From: Heligmosomoides polygyrus polygyrus
Lineage: Eukaryota; Nematoda; Chromadorea; Rhabditida; Heligmosomidae
Direction: 5' to 3'
Assembly (NCBI GenBank): GCA_947396885.1
Contig: OX377202.1
Location: 105,460,198-105,524,197 of the forward strand
DNA length: 64,000 nucleotides
Position 1 is the first letter of the stretch, and each line of letters starts with the position of its first letter. Made by a program: the position numbers and the translations under genes. A model generated the notes under the pieces. It was not told the origin of the DNA, ran no database searches, and worked only from the letters and a program-made list of their open reading frames with translations. Positions 1 through 11,100 of the stretch are shown here, piece after piece.

Positions 1-2680
1 CATTTTATCGATCGATATTGATCGTTCTCTTCAGTCGATAATGTGCAAAGCACGAGGACAGACATAAAGGATGGGACCCTTAACTAGAATAGCGCATAGA
101 AATCAATTTTATCGATCGATATTGATCGTTCTCTTCAGTCGATAATGTGCAAAGCACGAGGACAGACATAAAGGATGGGACCCTTAACTAGAATAGCGCA
201 TAGAAATCAATTTTATCGATCAACATTGATCGTTCTCTTCAGTCGATAATGTGGAAAGCACGAGGACGGACATAAAGGATGGGACCCTTAACTAGAGTAG
301 TGCATAGAAATCAATTTTATCGATCGATATTGATCGTTCTCTTCAGTCGATAATGTGCAAAGCACGAGGACAGACATAAAGGATGGGACCCTTAACTAGA
401 ATAGCGCATAGAAATCAATTTTATCGATCGATATTGATCGTTCTCTTCAGTCGATAATGTGCAAAGCACGAGGACAGACATAAAGGATGGGACCCTTAAC
501 TAGAATAGCGCATAGAAATCAATTTTATCGATCAACATTGATCGTTCTCTTCAGTCGATAATGTGGAAAGCACGAGGACGGACATAAAGGATGGGACCCT
601 TAACTAGAATAGCGCATAGAAATCAATTTTATCGATCAACATTGATCGTTCTCTTCAGTCGATAATGTGGAAAGCACGAGGACGGACATAAAGGATGGGA
701 CCCTTAACTAGAGTAGTGCATAGAAATCAATTTTATCGATCGATATTGATCGTTCTCTTCAGTCGATAATGTGGAAAGCACGAGGACGGACATAAAGGAT
801 GGGACCCTTAACTAGAATAGCGCATAGAAATCAATTTTATCGATCGATATTGATCGTTCTCTTCAGTCGATAATGTGCAAAGCACGAGGACAGAAGCAGA
901 GGATGGGACCCTTAACTAGAACAGCGCATAGAAATCAATTTTATCGATCGATATTGATCGTTCTCTTCAGTCGATAATGTGCAAAGCACGAGGACAGACA
1001 TAAAGGATGGGACCCTTAACTAGAATAGCGCATAGAAATCAATTTTATCGATCAACATTGATCGTTCTCTTCAGTCGATAATGTGGAAAGCACGAGGACG
1101 GACATAAAGGATGGGACCCTTAACTAGAATAGCGCATAGAAATCAATTTTATCGATCGATATTGATCGTTCTCTTCAGTCGATAATGTGCAAAGCACGAG
1201 GACAGACATAAAGGATGGGACCCTTAACTAGAATAGCGCATAGAAATCAATTTTATCGATCGATATTGATCGTTCTCTTCAGTCGATAATGTGGAAAGCA
1301 CGAGGACGGACATAAAGGATGGGACCCTTAACTAGAATAGCGCATAGAAATCAATTTTATCGATCGATATTGATCGTTATCTTCAGTCGATAATGTGGAA
1401 AGCACGAGGACGGACATAAAGGATGGGACCCTTAACTAGAGTAGTGCATAGAAATCAATTTTATCGATCGATATTGATCGTTCTCTTCAGTCGATAATGT
1501 GCAAAGCACGAGGACAGACATAAAGGATGGGACCCTTAACTAGAATAGCGCATAGAAATCAATTTTATCGATCGATATTGATCGTTCTCTTCAGTCGATA
1601 ATGTGCAAAGCACGAGGACAGACATAAAGGATGGGACCCTTAACTAGAATAGCGCATAGAAATCAATTTTATCGATCAACATTGATCGTTCTCTTCAGTC
1701 GATAATGTGGAAAGCACGAGGACGGACATAAAGGATGGGACCCTTAACTAGAATAGCGCATAGAAATCAATTTTATCGATCAACATTGATCGTTCTCTTC
1801 AGTCGATAATGTGGAAAGCACGAGGACGGACATAAAGGATGGGACCCTTAACTAGAGTAGTGCATAGAAATCAATTTTATCGATCGATATTGATCGTTCT
1901 CTTCAGTCGATAATGTGCAAAGCACGAGGACAGAAGCAGAGGATGGGACCCTTAACTAGAACAGCGCATGGAAATCAATTTTATCGATCGATATTGATCG
2001 CTCTCTTCAGTCGATAATGTGCAAAGCGCGAGGACAGACATAAAGGATGGGACCCTTAACTAGAATAGCGCATAGAAATCAATTTTATCGATCGATATTG
2101 ATCGTTCTCTTCAGTCGATAATGTACAAAGCACGATGACAGACATAAAGGATGGGACCCTTGACTAGAATAGCGCATAGAAATCAATTTTATCTATCGAT
2201 ATTGATCGTTCTCTAGAATAGCACATAGAAATCAATTTTATCGATCGATATTGATCGTTCTCTTCAGTCGATAATGTGCAAAGCACGAGGACAGACATAA
2301 AGGATGGGACCCTTAACTAGAATAGCGATAGAAATCAATTTTATCGATCGATATTGATCGTTCTCTTCAGTCGATAATGTGCAAAGCACTAGAAAAGACA
2401 TAAAGGATGGGACCCTTAACTAGAATAGCGCAAAAAAACCAATTTTATCGATCGATATTGGTCGTTCTCTTCAGTCGATAATGTGCAAAGCACGAGGACA
2501 GACATAAAATATGGGACCCTTAACTAGAATAGCGCATAGAGATCAATTTTATCGATCGATATTGGTCGTTCTCTTCAGTCGATAATGTGCAAAGCACGAG
2601 GACAGACACAAAGGATGGGACCCTTAACTAGAATAGCGCACAGAAATCAATTTTATCGATCGATATTGATCGTTCTCTAC
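1..2680. repeat. 104-bp satellite array, about 25 units, higher-order organised
   Basis: The ATCGATCGATATTG block recurs at 7, 111, 319, 423 and so on, giving a strict 104-bp period up to about 2660. Two main unit types are visible. Type A has CGATATTG, GTGCAAAG, CAGACATA and AGCGCATA. Type B has CAACATTG, GTGGAAAG, CGGACATA and often AGTAGTGCA. A third type carries CAGAAGCAGAGG (units near 839 and 1879). The order A-A-B'-B recurs at 423-735 and 1567-1879, which indicates a higher-order repeat. Divergence rises after 2000, with one truncated unit near 2190-2230, as expected at an array edge. The left edge lies outside the window. No reading frame runs through it. Confidence 0.97.
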
Positions 2681-3075
2681 AGACCCATGCTCAATAATTG
2701 GCTAAATGCTGAATAATTGCAGCCAATTCGAACCCTTAGCCTTCAAAAATCGATATCTCAGGCCAGAGCTGAGAGCTGAACGCTCGGACGGACGCACACA
2801 CGGACAAACGTACAATATACAATGCAACGAAGAGTTGTAGGAATTCGTCAAAATTTCTCATTTAGACTTTCGATGGAAAGCAAAGAGGGACGTGCTGCCA
2901 GAAACGGACGGACGCACATACAGACAAACGTACAAGCGGACCAAATTAAGTAGACACTTCATTCTGAACAGTTAAATGATCACGAAAGCAACTAGACATT
3001 CAGACGGACGCAAACACGGATTAACTTAATATCTACCTAATCAAACGTCGTTATTCCGCTAATCCCTCTCACATA
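2681..3075. repeat. Diverged short repeats beside the satellite
   Basis: No gene is seen. The motif CGGACGGACGCACA followed by GACAAACGTACAA appears at about 2793 and 2907, with a weaker version near 3003, so a degenerate unit of about 110 bp flanks the satellite. The same GGACGGACGCA word recurs across the window, for example near 44920 and 45020. Confidence 0.5.
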
Positions 3076-3079
3076 AGCC

Positions 3080-3745
3080 TTCAGGGTCTTCAAATCCTTC
3101 AGTTTTCTACGCAAAAACGCACAGGGATATTCAGCTCAAAAACCTGGCATGCCCAGGAAAACGCTAAACAACCCGCTAGCGTGGCTAATCACCACCTAAA
3201 AATCTTCCATTAGGGATACACAGCCATGCATAACCACTACTATTGCCGCCGCCATAGGCATTTAGGCGCTAATGTCGTTTCGCACACGCACAAGTGTGAT
3301 CGCAAACAAACGAAGGAAAAAACAGCGACTGCTGAACGCTTTTTCTGATGTGATTACACACGCAACTAAGTTAATCAACACGCCGTAGACAAGACACAAC
3401 TAACGCAGACAACAAGGTTTCAGCTCCCACCACGACGCCTAGTAGAATTACAGCCACCTATGGAGCAAGAGCAGCTCATGAATTGCTAAAAAGAACGGCA
3501 TTTCATACGAAAAGGCGTTCAGCAGTTTCCTTTATTTGTTTGTGATCACACTTGTGAAGGAAACGAAATTAGCGCCGAAATGCCTATGGCGGCGGCAATA
3601 ATAGTGGATATGCATGGCTATATATCCTTAATGGGAGATTTTTGGGTGGTGATTAGCCACTGAAGGGTTGTCTAGCCTTTCCTAAGCACGTCAGGGTTCT
3701 AAAATGAATCCCTGTACGTTTTTAACGAAGAAAATTGATTGATTT
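3080..3745. repeat. Fold-back element, arms about 230-260 bp
   Basis: The left arm (about 3080-3345) and right arm (about 3520-3745) are inverted copies. Landmarks are GTGGCTAATCACCACC at 3180 against GGTGGTGATTAGCCAC at 3645, and GCCGCCGCCATAGGCATTT at 3246 against AAATGCCTATGGCGGCGGC near 3578. The spacer of about 175 bp shows no coding sequence. Short open frames here are by-products of the repeat. Confidence 0.8.
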
Positions 3746-4394
3746 CCGAAATTTGTCTGACCACAATGTGAATTGGTCGGATCATAAAATACCTCAAACT
3801 TGGGTAACTGAACCTAAAAGATTTGAAGACCTCAACGTACATGTGAGACAAACTAGCGAAACCCCGATATTCAATCGATTGTACATTTGTCCATGAGTGC
3901 GTCCGACCGAATTTCTGGAATTCTTTGGACCCAGCGGCTAAATGCAAAGGATTAGCGAAGTCCTTACATTGAGTCAATTAGAAATCAATATTCCATTGAC
4001 AAAATCCACCTGTACGATAGTCTGCGCAAGCGTCCGTCCGAGCGTTAGATTTGACAAATTTGATCGATACTATCAACCTTGATCCAAAGACCCGCTGCTA
4101 TTGTATTAATAATGGAAGGATTCTCTAATTTTAGGGAAAACTGAGAAAACCATAGATGTCTCAGAAGTGAAATGGAAGTGCAACTATTTTTCGTGTGAAA
4201 TTCACCCATAAGTGACCTGATTTTCACCAACTGGTGACCGACTTTCACCCGGCACTTCAGCTAGATTTTAAACAGGAACGTTTGCTATGTACAGCTTGTG
4301 CGCTTTCACAGAAATTCGCTAATTTTAGAGGAACATTGATGGAACTACACGTGACTGCGTAAATCCGTCCGTTCGCCTGATACCCTACTGGAGA

Positions 4395-4745
4395 TAATGT
4401 TTCAGGCGAAGGCATGGCGCAATCTTGACTATCTGTACGCCTCAGAACTCTCGTTACCGCGTGCTTTCATATGAGTCTCAAACATTTTCAAAAGCTTCAC
4501 TACCAGCATGTTAGAACCTTTCAAACAGTACCTGCATTTTTTAGGCTCTCCTGAGTTTTTCGTAAGCCGTAGGGTTTTTTTAAAGTCTTATACCTCAAAA
4601 GAACCACAAATTTATCGATACGGCCACTTTGTGGAGAAATTATGACAAGTATTCAAGCGAAACACAATCAATCGAGTGTAAAATGCAAGAATTCACACGA
4701 GTGCACGGCGCAATCCATGCCATTCATATGTAATAAAATTTCTAT
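4395..4745. repeat. Single copy of the 36.1-37.5 kb palindrome family
   Basis: This stretch matches one arm of the large palindrome at 36090-37540 in the same order: ATGGCGCAATCTTGAC, CTTTCATATGAGTCTCAA, ATACGGCCACTTTGTG and AATTATGACAAGTATTCA. It ends at the AGTGCACGGCGCAATCC motif. No coding content is seen. Confidence 0.7.
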
Positions 4746-4844
4746 TTTCTTAAGCTTCATATGAGCCTTCAACTTTCTGAGTAGCCTTACTGTGAGCGAA
4801 GTTATCACCTTTCAAACAGTGTATAATTTTCTTGAGACACCCTG

Positions 4845-4965
4845 TAGAATAAAATACATATGTAATACATAATACATAATGTAATACATATATACATATA
4901 ATAAAATACATAAAATAAAATAAAATACAGAATAAAATAATAGAATAAAAATAAATAATGCAAGC
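4845..4965. repeat. AT-rich ATACATAA/AAATAAAATA simple repeat
   Basis: This is low-complexity sequence dominated by AATACATA and AAAATAAAAT. It has no protein or RNA signature. Confidence 0.8.
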
Positions 4966-5278
4966 AAAAAAGCAAGTACATAGCGAATTAAAAGATCAGA
5001 TCGCGCCATGCACTCAAAAAGTTCGCCGCAACTTTTATTTGACCGATAAATATAATTGATAATGCCACTTACATGAAGCGTCAAAGTGAGGATCTGGATA
5101 TAAGATATATATAAATTTTTTTATAGAATTTCAAACAATGTAATCAGTTATTGGATACATGAATTGAAGCATCAAACAGAGTTTATTTGAATTTGATTTG
5201 AAAAGTGTCCAATTTTATGTGAAAGTTGTCCAATTCGACGTGAAAATGGCATAAATAGCAATCTTCGTTCTCCTCCGA

Positions 5279-5418
5279 AAGCCCTAGTTTATACTTGGGC
5301 CGCCACGCGGCGCGGCACCGCGATCGCCATAGATATCGATTTTTCGCGCCGCCCGGTCGATATCTATCCCGACCATCGTGCTGCGCCGCGAAGCGGTGCA
5401 AGTATAAACTACGGCAAA
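5279..5418. mobile_element. MITE family B copy (TTTATACTT ends)
   Basis: The element starts CCCTAGTTTATACTTG and ends CAAGTATAAACTACGG. Inside, GCGGCGCGGCACCG, ATATCGATTTTT and CGGTGCAAG form an imperfect GC-rich hairpin. Close relatives lie at 15386-15520 and 16166-16297. It is non-autonomous with no open frame of its own, so the MITE call is an inference from ends, size and copy number. Confidence 0.75.
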
Positions 5419-5511
5419 TGCATCGCCACCTCTTCACCAACTTTACGACACAACAGACAATAGAAGATGTTGAAACCTTGTTGAAGCGCAGAAATGATAG
5501 CGGGTAGCATA

Positions 5512-6425
5512 CAGTGGCGGCAAAATATTTACGAGCACCTGCCTCTGTGGGGTTTTTCGATCGTAGGAAAACCAAGGAGTCCAGTGGAAACCTGGGGACG
5601 GATTCATCAACGACTTACCTAGCTTTAACGGGGAATTGTAAGCTTGTCAAGCGATATGGTGAGCGATAAGCCGCGTTAGATGCTCAGCTGATGCGGCTTA
5701 TCGCTCATCATATCGCTTGATAAGCTTGAAATTCTCCGTTAAAGTTACGTAAGTCGTCGATGAATCTGGCCCCTGGATAGGGTTTTAGAATCCACTGAAA
5801 ATTCTCTACAAAACACATCTACATGTTGTCTTCCCATGGCTAAATTCAACGAAAAATTCGAGTGGAAGGAAAATAGTCACGGGGTAATGCACTGAAAACA
5901 CCTCTTCAAAATCACAATGTATTACAGTAGATCATAATGATCAACGCTAAGATCGATAATTTGCGCGGAACAAACAGCTTTACATAGTGGTAATCGATTA
6001 TTGTTCTCTTCAACTCCAAGCGACCCTCCTGAAGATGGCGAAAGGAACCGCAGCCCAGCGGGCTCAAGTTGTGCTTCTTCGAGACTTGAAACGATCCCAC
6101 GCCGACATCGAAAGAAAGCTCAAGTTGCCGAGATCTACTGTTTTTCAAGCGTTATCGATTTCAGCGTTGACCATCATGATATACTGTAATACACTGTGAT
6201 TTTGAAGAGGGTTTCCAGTGCATTACCTCAAGTCCATTTTCCTTCCACTCGAATTTCTCTTTGAATTTAGCCACACCAAGAAACATTTAGGCATGTTTTG
6301 GAGATAATTTTCTGAAGATTCTAAAAGCCTGCTCAGCTTTTTCTGGACGCCTAGGTTCTAAAGTCTAAAGTTAAGATCGAAAAACACAGCAGAGGTAACT
6401 GACCGTAAATATTTTACCGTCACTG
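5512..6425. mobile_element. Tc1-like DNA transposon relic with roughly 280-bp inverted repeats
   Basis: The ends read CAGTGGCGGCAAAATATTT on the left and the reverse complement of AAATATTTTACCGTCACTG on the right. A TA sits on each side (5510-5511 and 6426-6427), the target of Tc1/mariner elements. The long inverted repeats pair CTCTGTGGGGTTTTTCGATC with its partner near 6385. Inside, on the plus strand from about 6035, is an open frame beginning MAKGTAAQRAQVVLLRD and continuing RSHADIERKLKLPRSTVF. It resembles the N-terminal helix-turn-helix of Tc1-type transposases, and no catalytic domain follows. A family C MITE (5594-5776) is inserted in the left repeat. Confidence 0.7.
5594..5776. mobile_element. 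MITE family C copy nested in the Tc1-like element
   Basis: The ends are GGATTCATCAACGACTTAC and its inverse GTAAGTCGTCGATGAATC. The centre is a strong hairpin built on AAGCGATATGGTGAGCGATA and TATCGCTCATCATATCGCTT. The family recurs at 10844, 14838, 19598 and 63525. It has no coding capacity. Confidence 0.85.
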
Positions 6426-6520
6426 TAGGTGTTGAAAAAATCCAAAAACTGTTTCAGAAAGTTTAATTTTACATCCTATATGTTGTATATGCGGTTTTCA
6501 CGTCAAAATAAACATTTTTC

Positions 6521-7008
6521 GGATCTATCCAGTCCGGGGAGGCACATAACTAAAAAGTATTATATGTAACAAATCCAGTTGAGACCAAACGAGCAGCTCC
6601 TACAGAACAACACAGGACTCTAAACAAGAAAAAGTCATGAAAAAAAAACGAAAAATTACCTTTGTTGCGGTTGTAAGCTGGCAGAGTTGTGTGCCCTCCT
6701 TACCATGTTGGATCCTGGTTATAACATGTCAGGCGACGGTCAGCACGCGGCATGCGGCTTCATGCGCCCTACTCACCATGTTAGATCCTGGTTATACATG
6801 TCAGGCGGCGGTCAGCACGTGGCATGCCTCCATCCCGTCGCTCTTTACCCGCCGAGACGGTTGAAAACCGCGGCGATTTTTTACTTTGTTCGTTCGTTTT
6901 TGGTTTCTTTTAGGTTCCAACTCTTTCTCTAGGAGCCGCTCGTTAAATCTCTATTCATTTTGTTACCTACTTTTTAGCTATGTGCCCCCCCCGGACTAGG
7001 ATAAATCC
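6521..7008. mobile_element. MITE family E copy (GGATCTATCC ends, G-run)
   Basis: The ends are GGATCTATCCAGTCCGGGG with GCACATAACTAAAAAG and, inverted, CTTTTTAGCTATGTGCCCC with CGGACTAGGATAAATCC. Internally the pair ATAACATGTCAGGCGACGGT and ATACATGTCAGGCGGCGGT flanks the word CACCATGTT. Five more copies occur in the window. The small open frames here are not conserved between copies, so no protein is called. Confidence 0.8.
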
Positions 7009-7520
7009 CGAAACACTTCCAAAAACTTCAGAAAGGTCTATGGAACTTGTAGAGAGCTGGGATAAAGATGAAAACATGCGGAAACTTGAAGAAATACGTC
7101 CTACTCCGTTTCTTCCCTTCAGCGATGCACATGATATTCGTTAAATAATTGGAAAAATGGAAATGGGCCATTGTTTAAACTCCATGGCGAATAAACCGAG
7201 ACCAGACAGCGACTAGTAGGATAGAAGGAATGCCATAACTGACGCTGTTACCTGTTCTACCTTAATTAAAGTCCTAGAGAACAGCCGCGCGGTAAACAGC
7301 TGCCGTTTCACAGGTAGCAAGGAAGCCATTCCGCTCGTGAGAACTTTAGAGACACGAATAGAACACGAGGGACTTGCAAAGCAAAAAGAAGTGAACGGCA
7401 GATGAATAACAAATAGAAGCGCCTCTTTTCCACTTAATGATACCAACGCCAGGGTTACTCGTCTACTCCGGACAGGGTTCAAAAAAAAAACTAAAATTAG
7501 GCTTAAAACCTGATACCTTA
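7009..7520. other. No gene recognised
   Basis: A 90-nt plus-strand frame near 7056-7145 (containing SWDKDENMRKLEE) looks protein-like but has no start, splice context or homologue that I recognise. The rest shows nothing supportable. Confidence 0.3.
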
Positions 7521-7733
7521 GGGCCTCTTCATACTTCGCGATAAGAGCGACTTGCCGCCCGTGCAAAACATGCGAATCGATTAAAACCAAGCGCGCGCCG
7601 CCGGAAAGTGTTCATACTCGAGCGCCGGCGCTGTCGCACCAGTCGCTCTTGTCGCTCTAGTCGCTGCTGTCGCCTGTTCATACTTCCGCGCGCTGCGCTC
7701 TTGTCGCTGCTGTCGCGAAGTATGAACAGGCCC
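7521..7733. mobile_element. MITE family A copy (GGGCCTGTTCATACTTCGCGA ends)
   Basis: It is flanked by a TTA direct repeat (7518-7520 and 7734-7736). The left end is GGGCCTCTTCATACTTCGCG and the right end is its inverse GCGAAGTATGAACAGGCCC. The interior carries tandem GTCGCTCTTGTCGCT words and TGCAAAACATGCGAATCGAT. Related copies lie at 13222, 13630, 29480, 29996, 30907, 31180, 46048 and 53994. It has no transposase; the TTA duplication hints at mobilisation by an unseen DNA transposon. Confidence 0.88.
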
Positions 7734-8134
7734 TTAGCTAGCAATCATGGAGGCTTAGAGCTAGAACATGGCCAAAAGTAGCAACAGAATAAAAAAATAG
7801 AACAAAACACTGAGAAAACCTGCAAAGCACGCCATTATTTAACCTGAGTACGTAAGACAACAGCAGTCTTGAAGCGGTTTCACGTCTGAGAACTAACGTT
7901 CAGCGAAAATCGCTGCACTGCAGCTGACCTTGCTGCTCTCGACTACACCTGCTCGACTACACCTAATCACTGCTTATTCGATGCGTGCGGTGCACACAAA
8001 CAGTGTGCACTCGTTCGTTCTGATAACTCATTACCCCTTATTCTACATCAGAAGTTGAAGAAAAACATCCATTTTGACGAACAACAGCAACAATGAATCA
8101 AATTCGAAACAAAAAATTTAAAATAAATAAAAAC

Positions 8135-11100
8135 CTGGTGCATAAGTGCCCGGTCCGTAGACTTCCGACTGCTCCTCACTGACGTCATCGCCGAGAATAT
8201 CCGTCTCTTGCACCGGATCGTAGAAGCGCATACCATCGTATGACACATTGCGACCGCTGTACCTGGGACGAGATCCTCTATAGAGTGATATGACCTAGAG
8301 TTTCCTAGCTATCCGCTTGGGTCATGCTATTTTAGTCTTTTGTGCCAACCACTAGACAAGTGAAATAAATAAATAAATAAATAAATAAACTACAAGAAAT
8401 TTACTCAAACTATCCGCAGAAGTGATGGAGATGTGCTTAAGAAGTCGACCCAATGGGACAAAACAAGTCTTATAGTCCGATAATGGATCAAATCAATCGA
8501 GATTGAACCCAAAGAACAGAAATTGACCTTCGAATGTATCGAACTCACCGCCGACGGATGATTAAGAAAACTTCTGCCCGAAATCATGGATCTATACCAT
8601 TTTCACGTCAAATTGGACAGTTTTCAAATCAAAATGGACACTTTCAATTCAAATTGGACACTCTTCTAAACAAGTTTGAAGATCCTGAAGTCACTATGAA
8701 CAACTTGCAAATCAAAACTACCTTTTCCACATTAAAACCGATACTTTCCGAGACGATTGAAACAATTTTTCACAAATTCAGACAACATCTTTAGTCAACA
8801 AACAACAACAACTCAACAAATTTAGTAGTGATTTCCTTAGAAATTTTCAATTCATCTGCCTAAATAAGTGAATACAATGTATGAAATTTTATGAAAAATT
8901 CACCTCTTAGAAAAGATTACGAACTAAATTTTGTTTTGAAACACAGGAAGGCAGCAATCATACAGTGTACTAAAATAAAAGATCGCGCCATGCATTCTGT
9001 CACATCGTCACGATTTTTGTTTGATTGATAGCAAAAATTCAGTTCGCGTGAAGTAGCCGACGCTGAAACTATTAGGTTGATGCATAAGTTCTCGGACATT
9101 TGATGCCTCCTGAATTGAAAGCGCATTTTCCCGTCAAATTGCTCACATGTATCAACGCGTAAATGATCGATCGATAGAGAAAGGAAAGGGCTACAAAACT
9201 GTTCCTAACATTTACTTCTGCGTTGTTAACGTCAGCTATTATGGCTAGGCAAATCATCCCAACTGAGACGCACATTCGGCACGTCATGTTATTCCTGCAT
9301 CAATCTGGCCTCAATGCCAACGAATCGTATCGTCGCCTGAAGGATGTTTACAGCGAGAGTGCTCCTGCTCGAAGTACTGTGTACCAGTGGTTCTCGAAGT
9401 TCGCAGTTGGTGAATTCTCCGTTGAAGATAATGAACGAGAACGGCGCCCGATGACACTGGATCTGGATGGCCTCCGAAGTAGAGTGGAAGCGGACCCATA
9501 CCAAACCACTCGCGAACTATCAAGCACTCTTGGTGTCAGTCACTCAACAGTCGTTCGAGGGTTGAAGTCGATTGGCAAGGTGCAAAAATTGGGTCGCTGG
9601 GTACCTCTCGACTTGACACAACATGACATGGATCGCAGAGCCGATGTCGCTCTGTCTCTCCTTACCCTCAGACGTACCCACGGATGGCTGGACAACCTTG
9701 TCACCGGGGATGAGAAGTGGATACTCCACTCTAATTATCACCGGCTGCACAGTGGGTTGACGCAACTGGAGAGGCAGAGGACGTTCCGAAACCCGACCTT
9801 CACGTGAAAAAGGTGATGCTATGCATTTGGTGGAGCGTTCTTGGCGTAGAATACTGGGAGCTGCTGGACGAAGGGATGACAGTGACGGCAGAGGTTTACG
9901 TCAACCAACTGAGGAAGTTGAGGGCCCACCTTCAAACCACACGAGGAGAGCAAGTGAAGGTGTATTTTCAACACGACAACGCCAGACCGCATACTGCTAG
10001 AGCGACGGCGGCTGAGTTGGCGGACTACGGATGGACCGTTCTTCCACATCCGCCTTCCTCACCAGATCTCGCTCCTTCTGATTGTCATTTGTTTTCAAGC
10101 CTTCAACGCTATTTGGACGGCCAGCAATTCAGGAAACGAGAGGATGTCAAGGAGGCACTGCTCACATTTTTCGAATCACAACCGGCCACGTTTTGGAGAA
10201 AAGGCATCCCCGACTTACCAGCACGTTGGCGAAAGACAATTGATGTAAAGGGTGGTTACTTCAAATGATTTGATATTGTTGTTCGTATGCTGTGATAATA
10301 AATATTTCATGCCCCAAATGTCCGAGAACTTATGCACCAACCAATATATCACAAAAGCAATTATACAAACACATTTCCTCACATCGCTGTTCCAACTAAG
10401 CAGCGGCTAGAGCAGCAATCAAATAAAAGCCGCGATGATCTAGTCGAGTGCATGGCGCGATCTCTACTTACTGTGCCAAGAAAATTAGAGCCTACTTGCC
10501 TCTTCAAGTCATTTTTTCTCAACAAAAAAATGAAAGTCTTATAAAATTTCAAAAAATGTGCTCATTTATTAGAGCACGTGACATAAAAAAAAATTTCAAA
10601 AAAATTCATATTAAATTTTCACTGAACAAAAAGAATATTCTAGCATTCTTATTGTTAGAGGGACTCTATTTTAATGTGGAAGAAGCTCGTTTTGATGTGA
10701 AAGACGTTCAGCCTACTTCAAAAGCGTCCTGCTTGCCTAGAAGAGGGTCCAAATTTACTTGAAAAGTGTGGCCTTTCAGCCTTTTCAAACCTCAGTCAGA
10801 ATGTAGTCAACATGGCCTCTATACTCCCTACCCATCTAAGCAGGGGCCGGATTCATCAACGACTTGCAGAGATTTACAGAGAAATTACAGCGGAAAATCC
10901 TGATAACACCAACACCTACCACATCGCTTGTTGATAAATCGCGTTAATTCCTGTTTTTTCAAGAGTTTCCGCTGCAATTTCTTTGTCTAAACCTCTGTAG
11001 GTCGTTGATGAATCCGACACCACGAAGGCCTTCGTGGATATATCTGGAAGGCGAAAATGAACACCGCTACGAGAATCTCCACCCCTCAAATAGGAGAATA

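Noticed and set aside
1..2680. CRISPR-like array
   Set aside because: The units repeat head to tail without unique spacers, at 104 bp and with graded variants; it is a satellite, and the host is a eukaryote.
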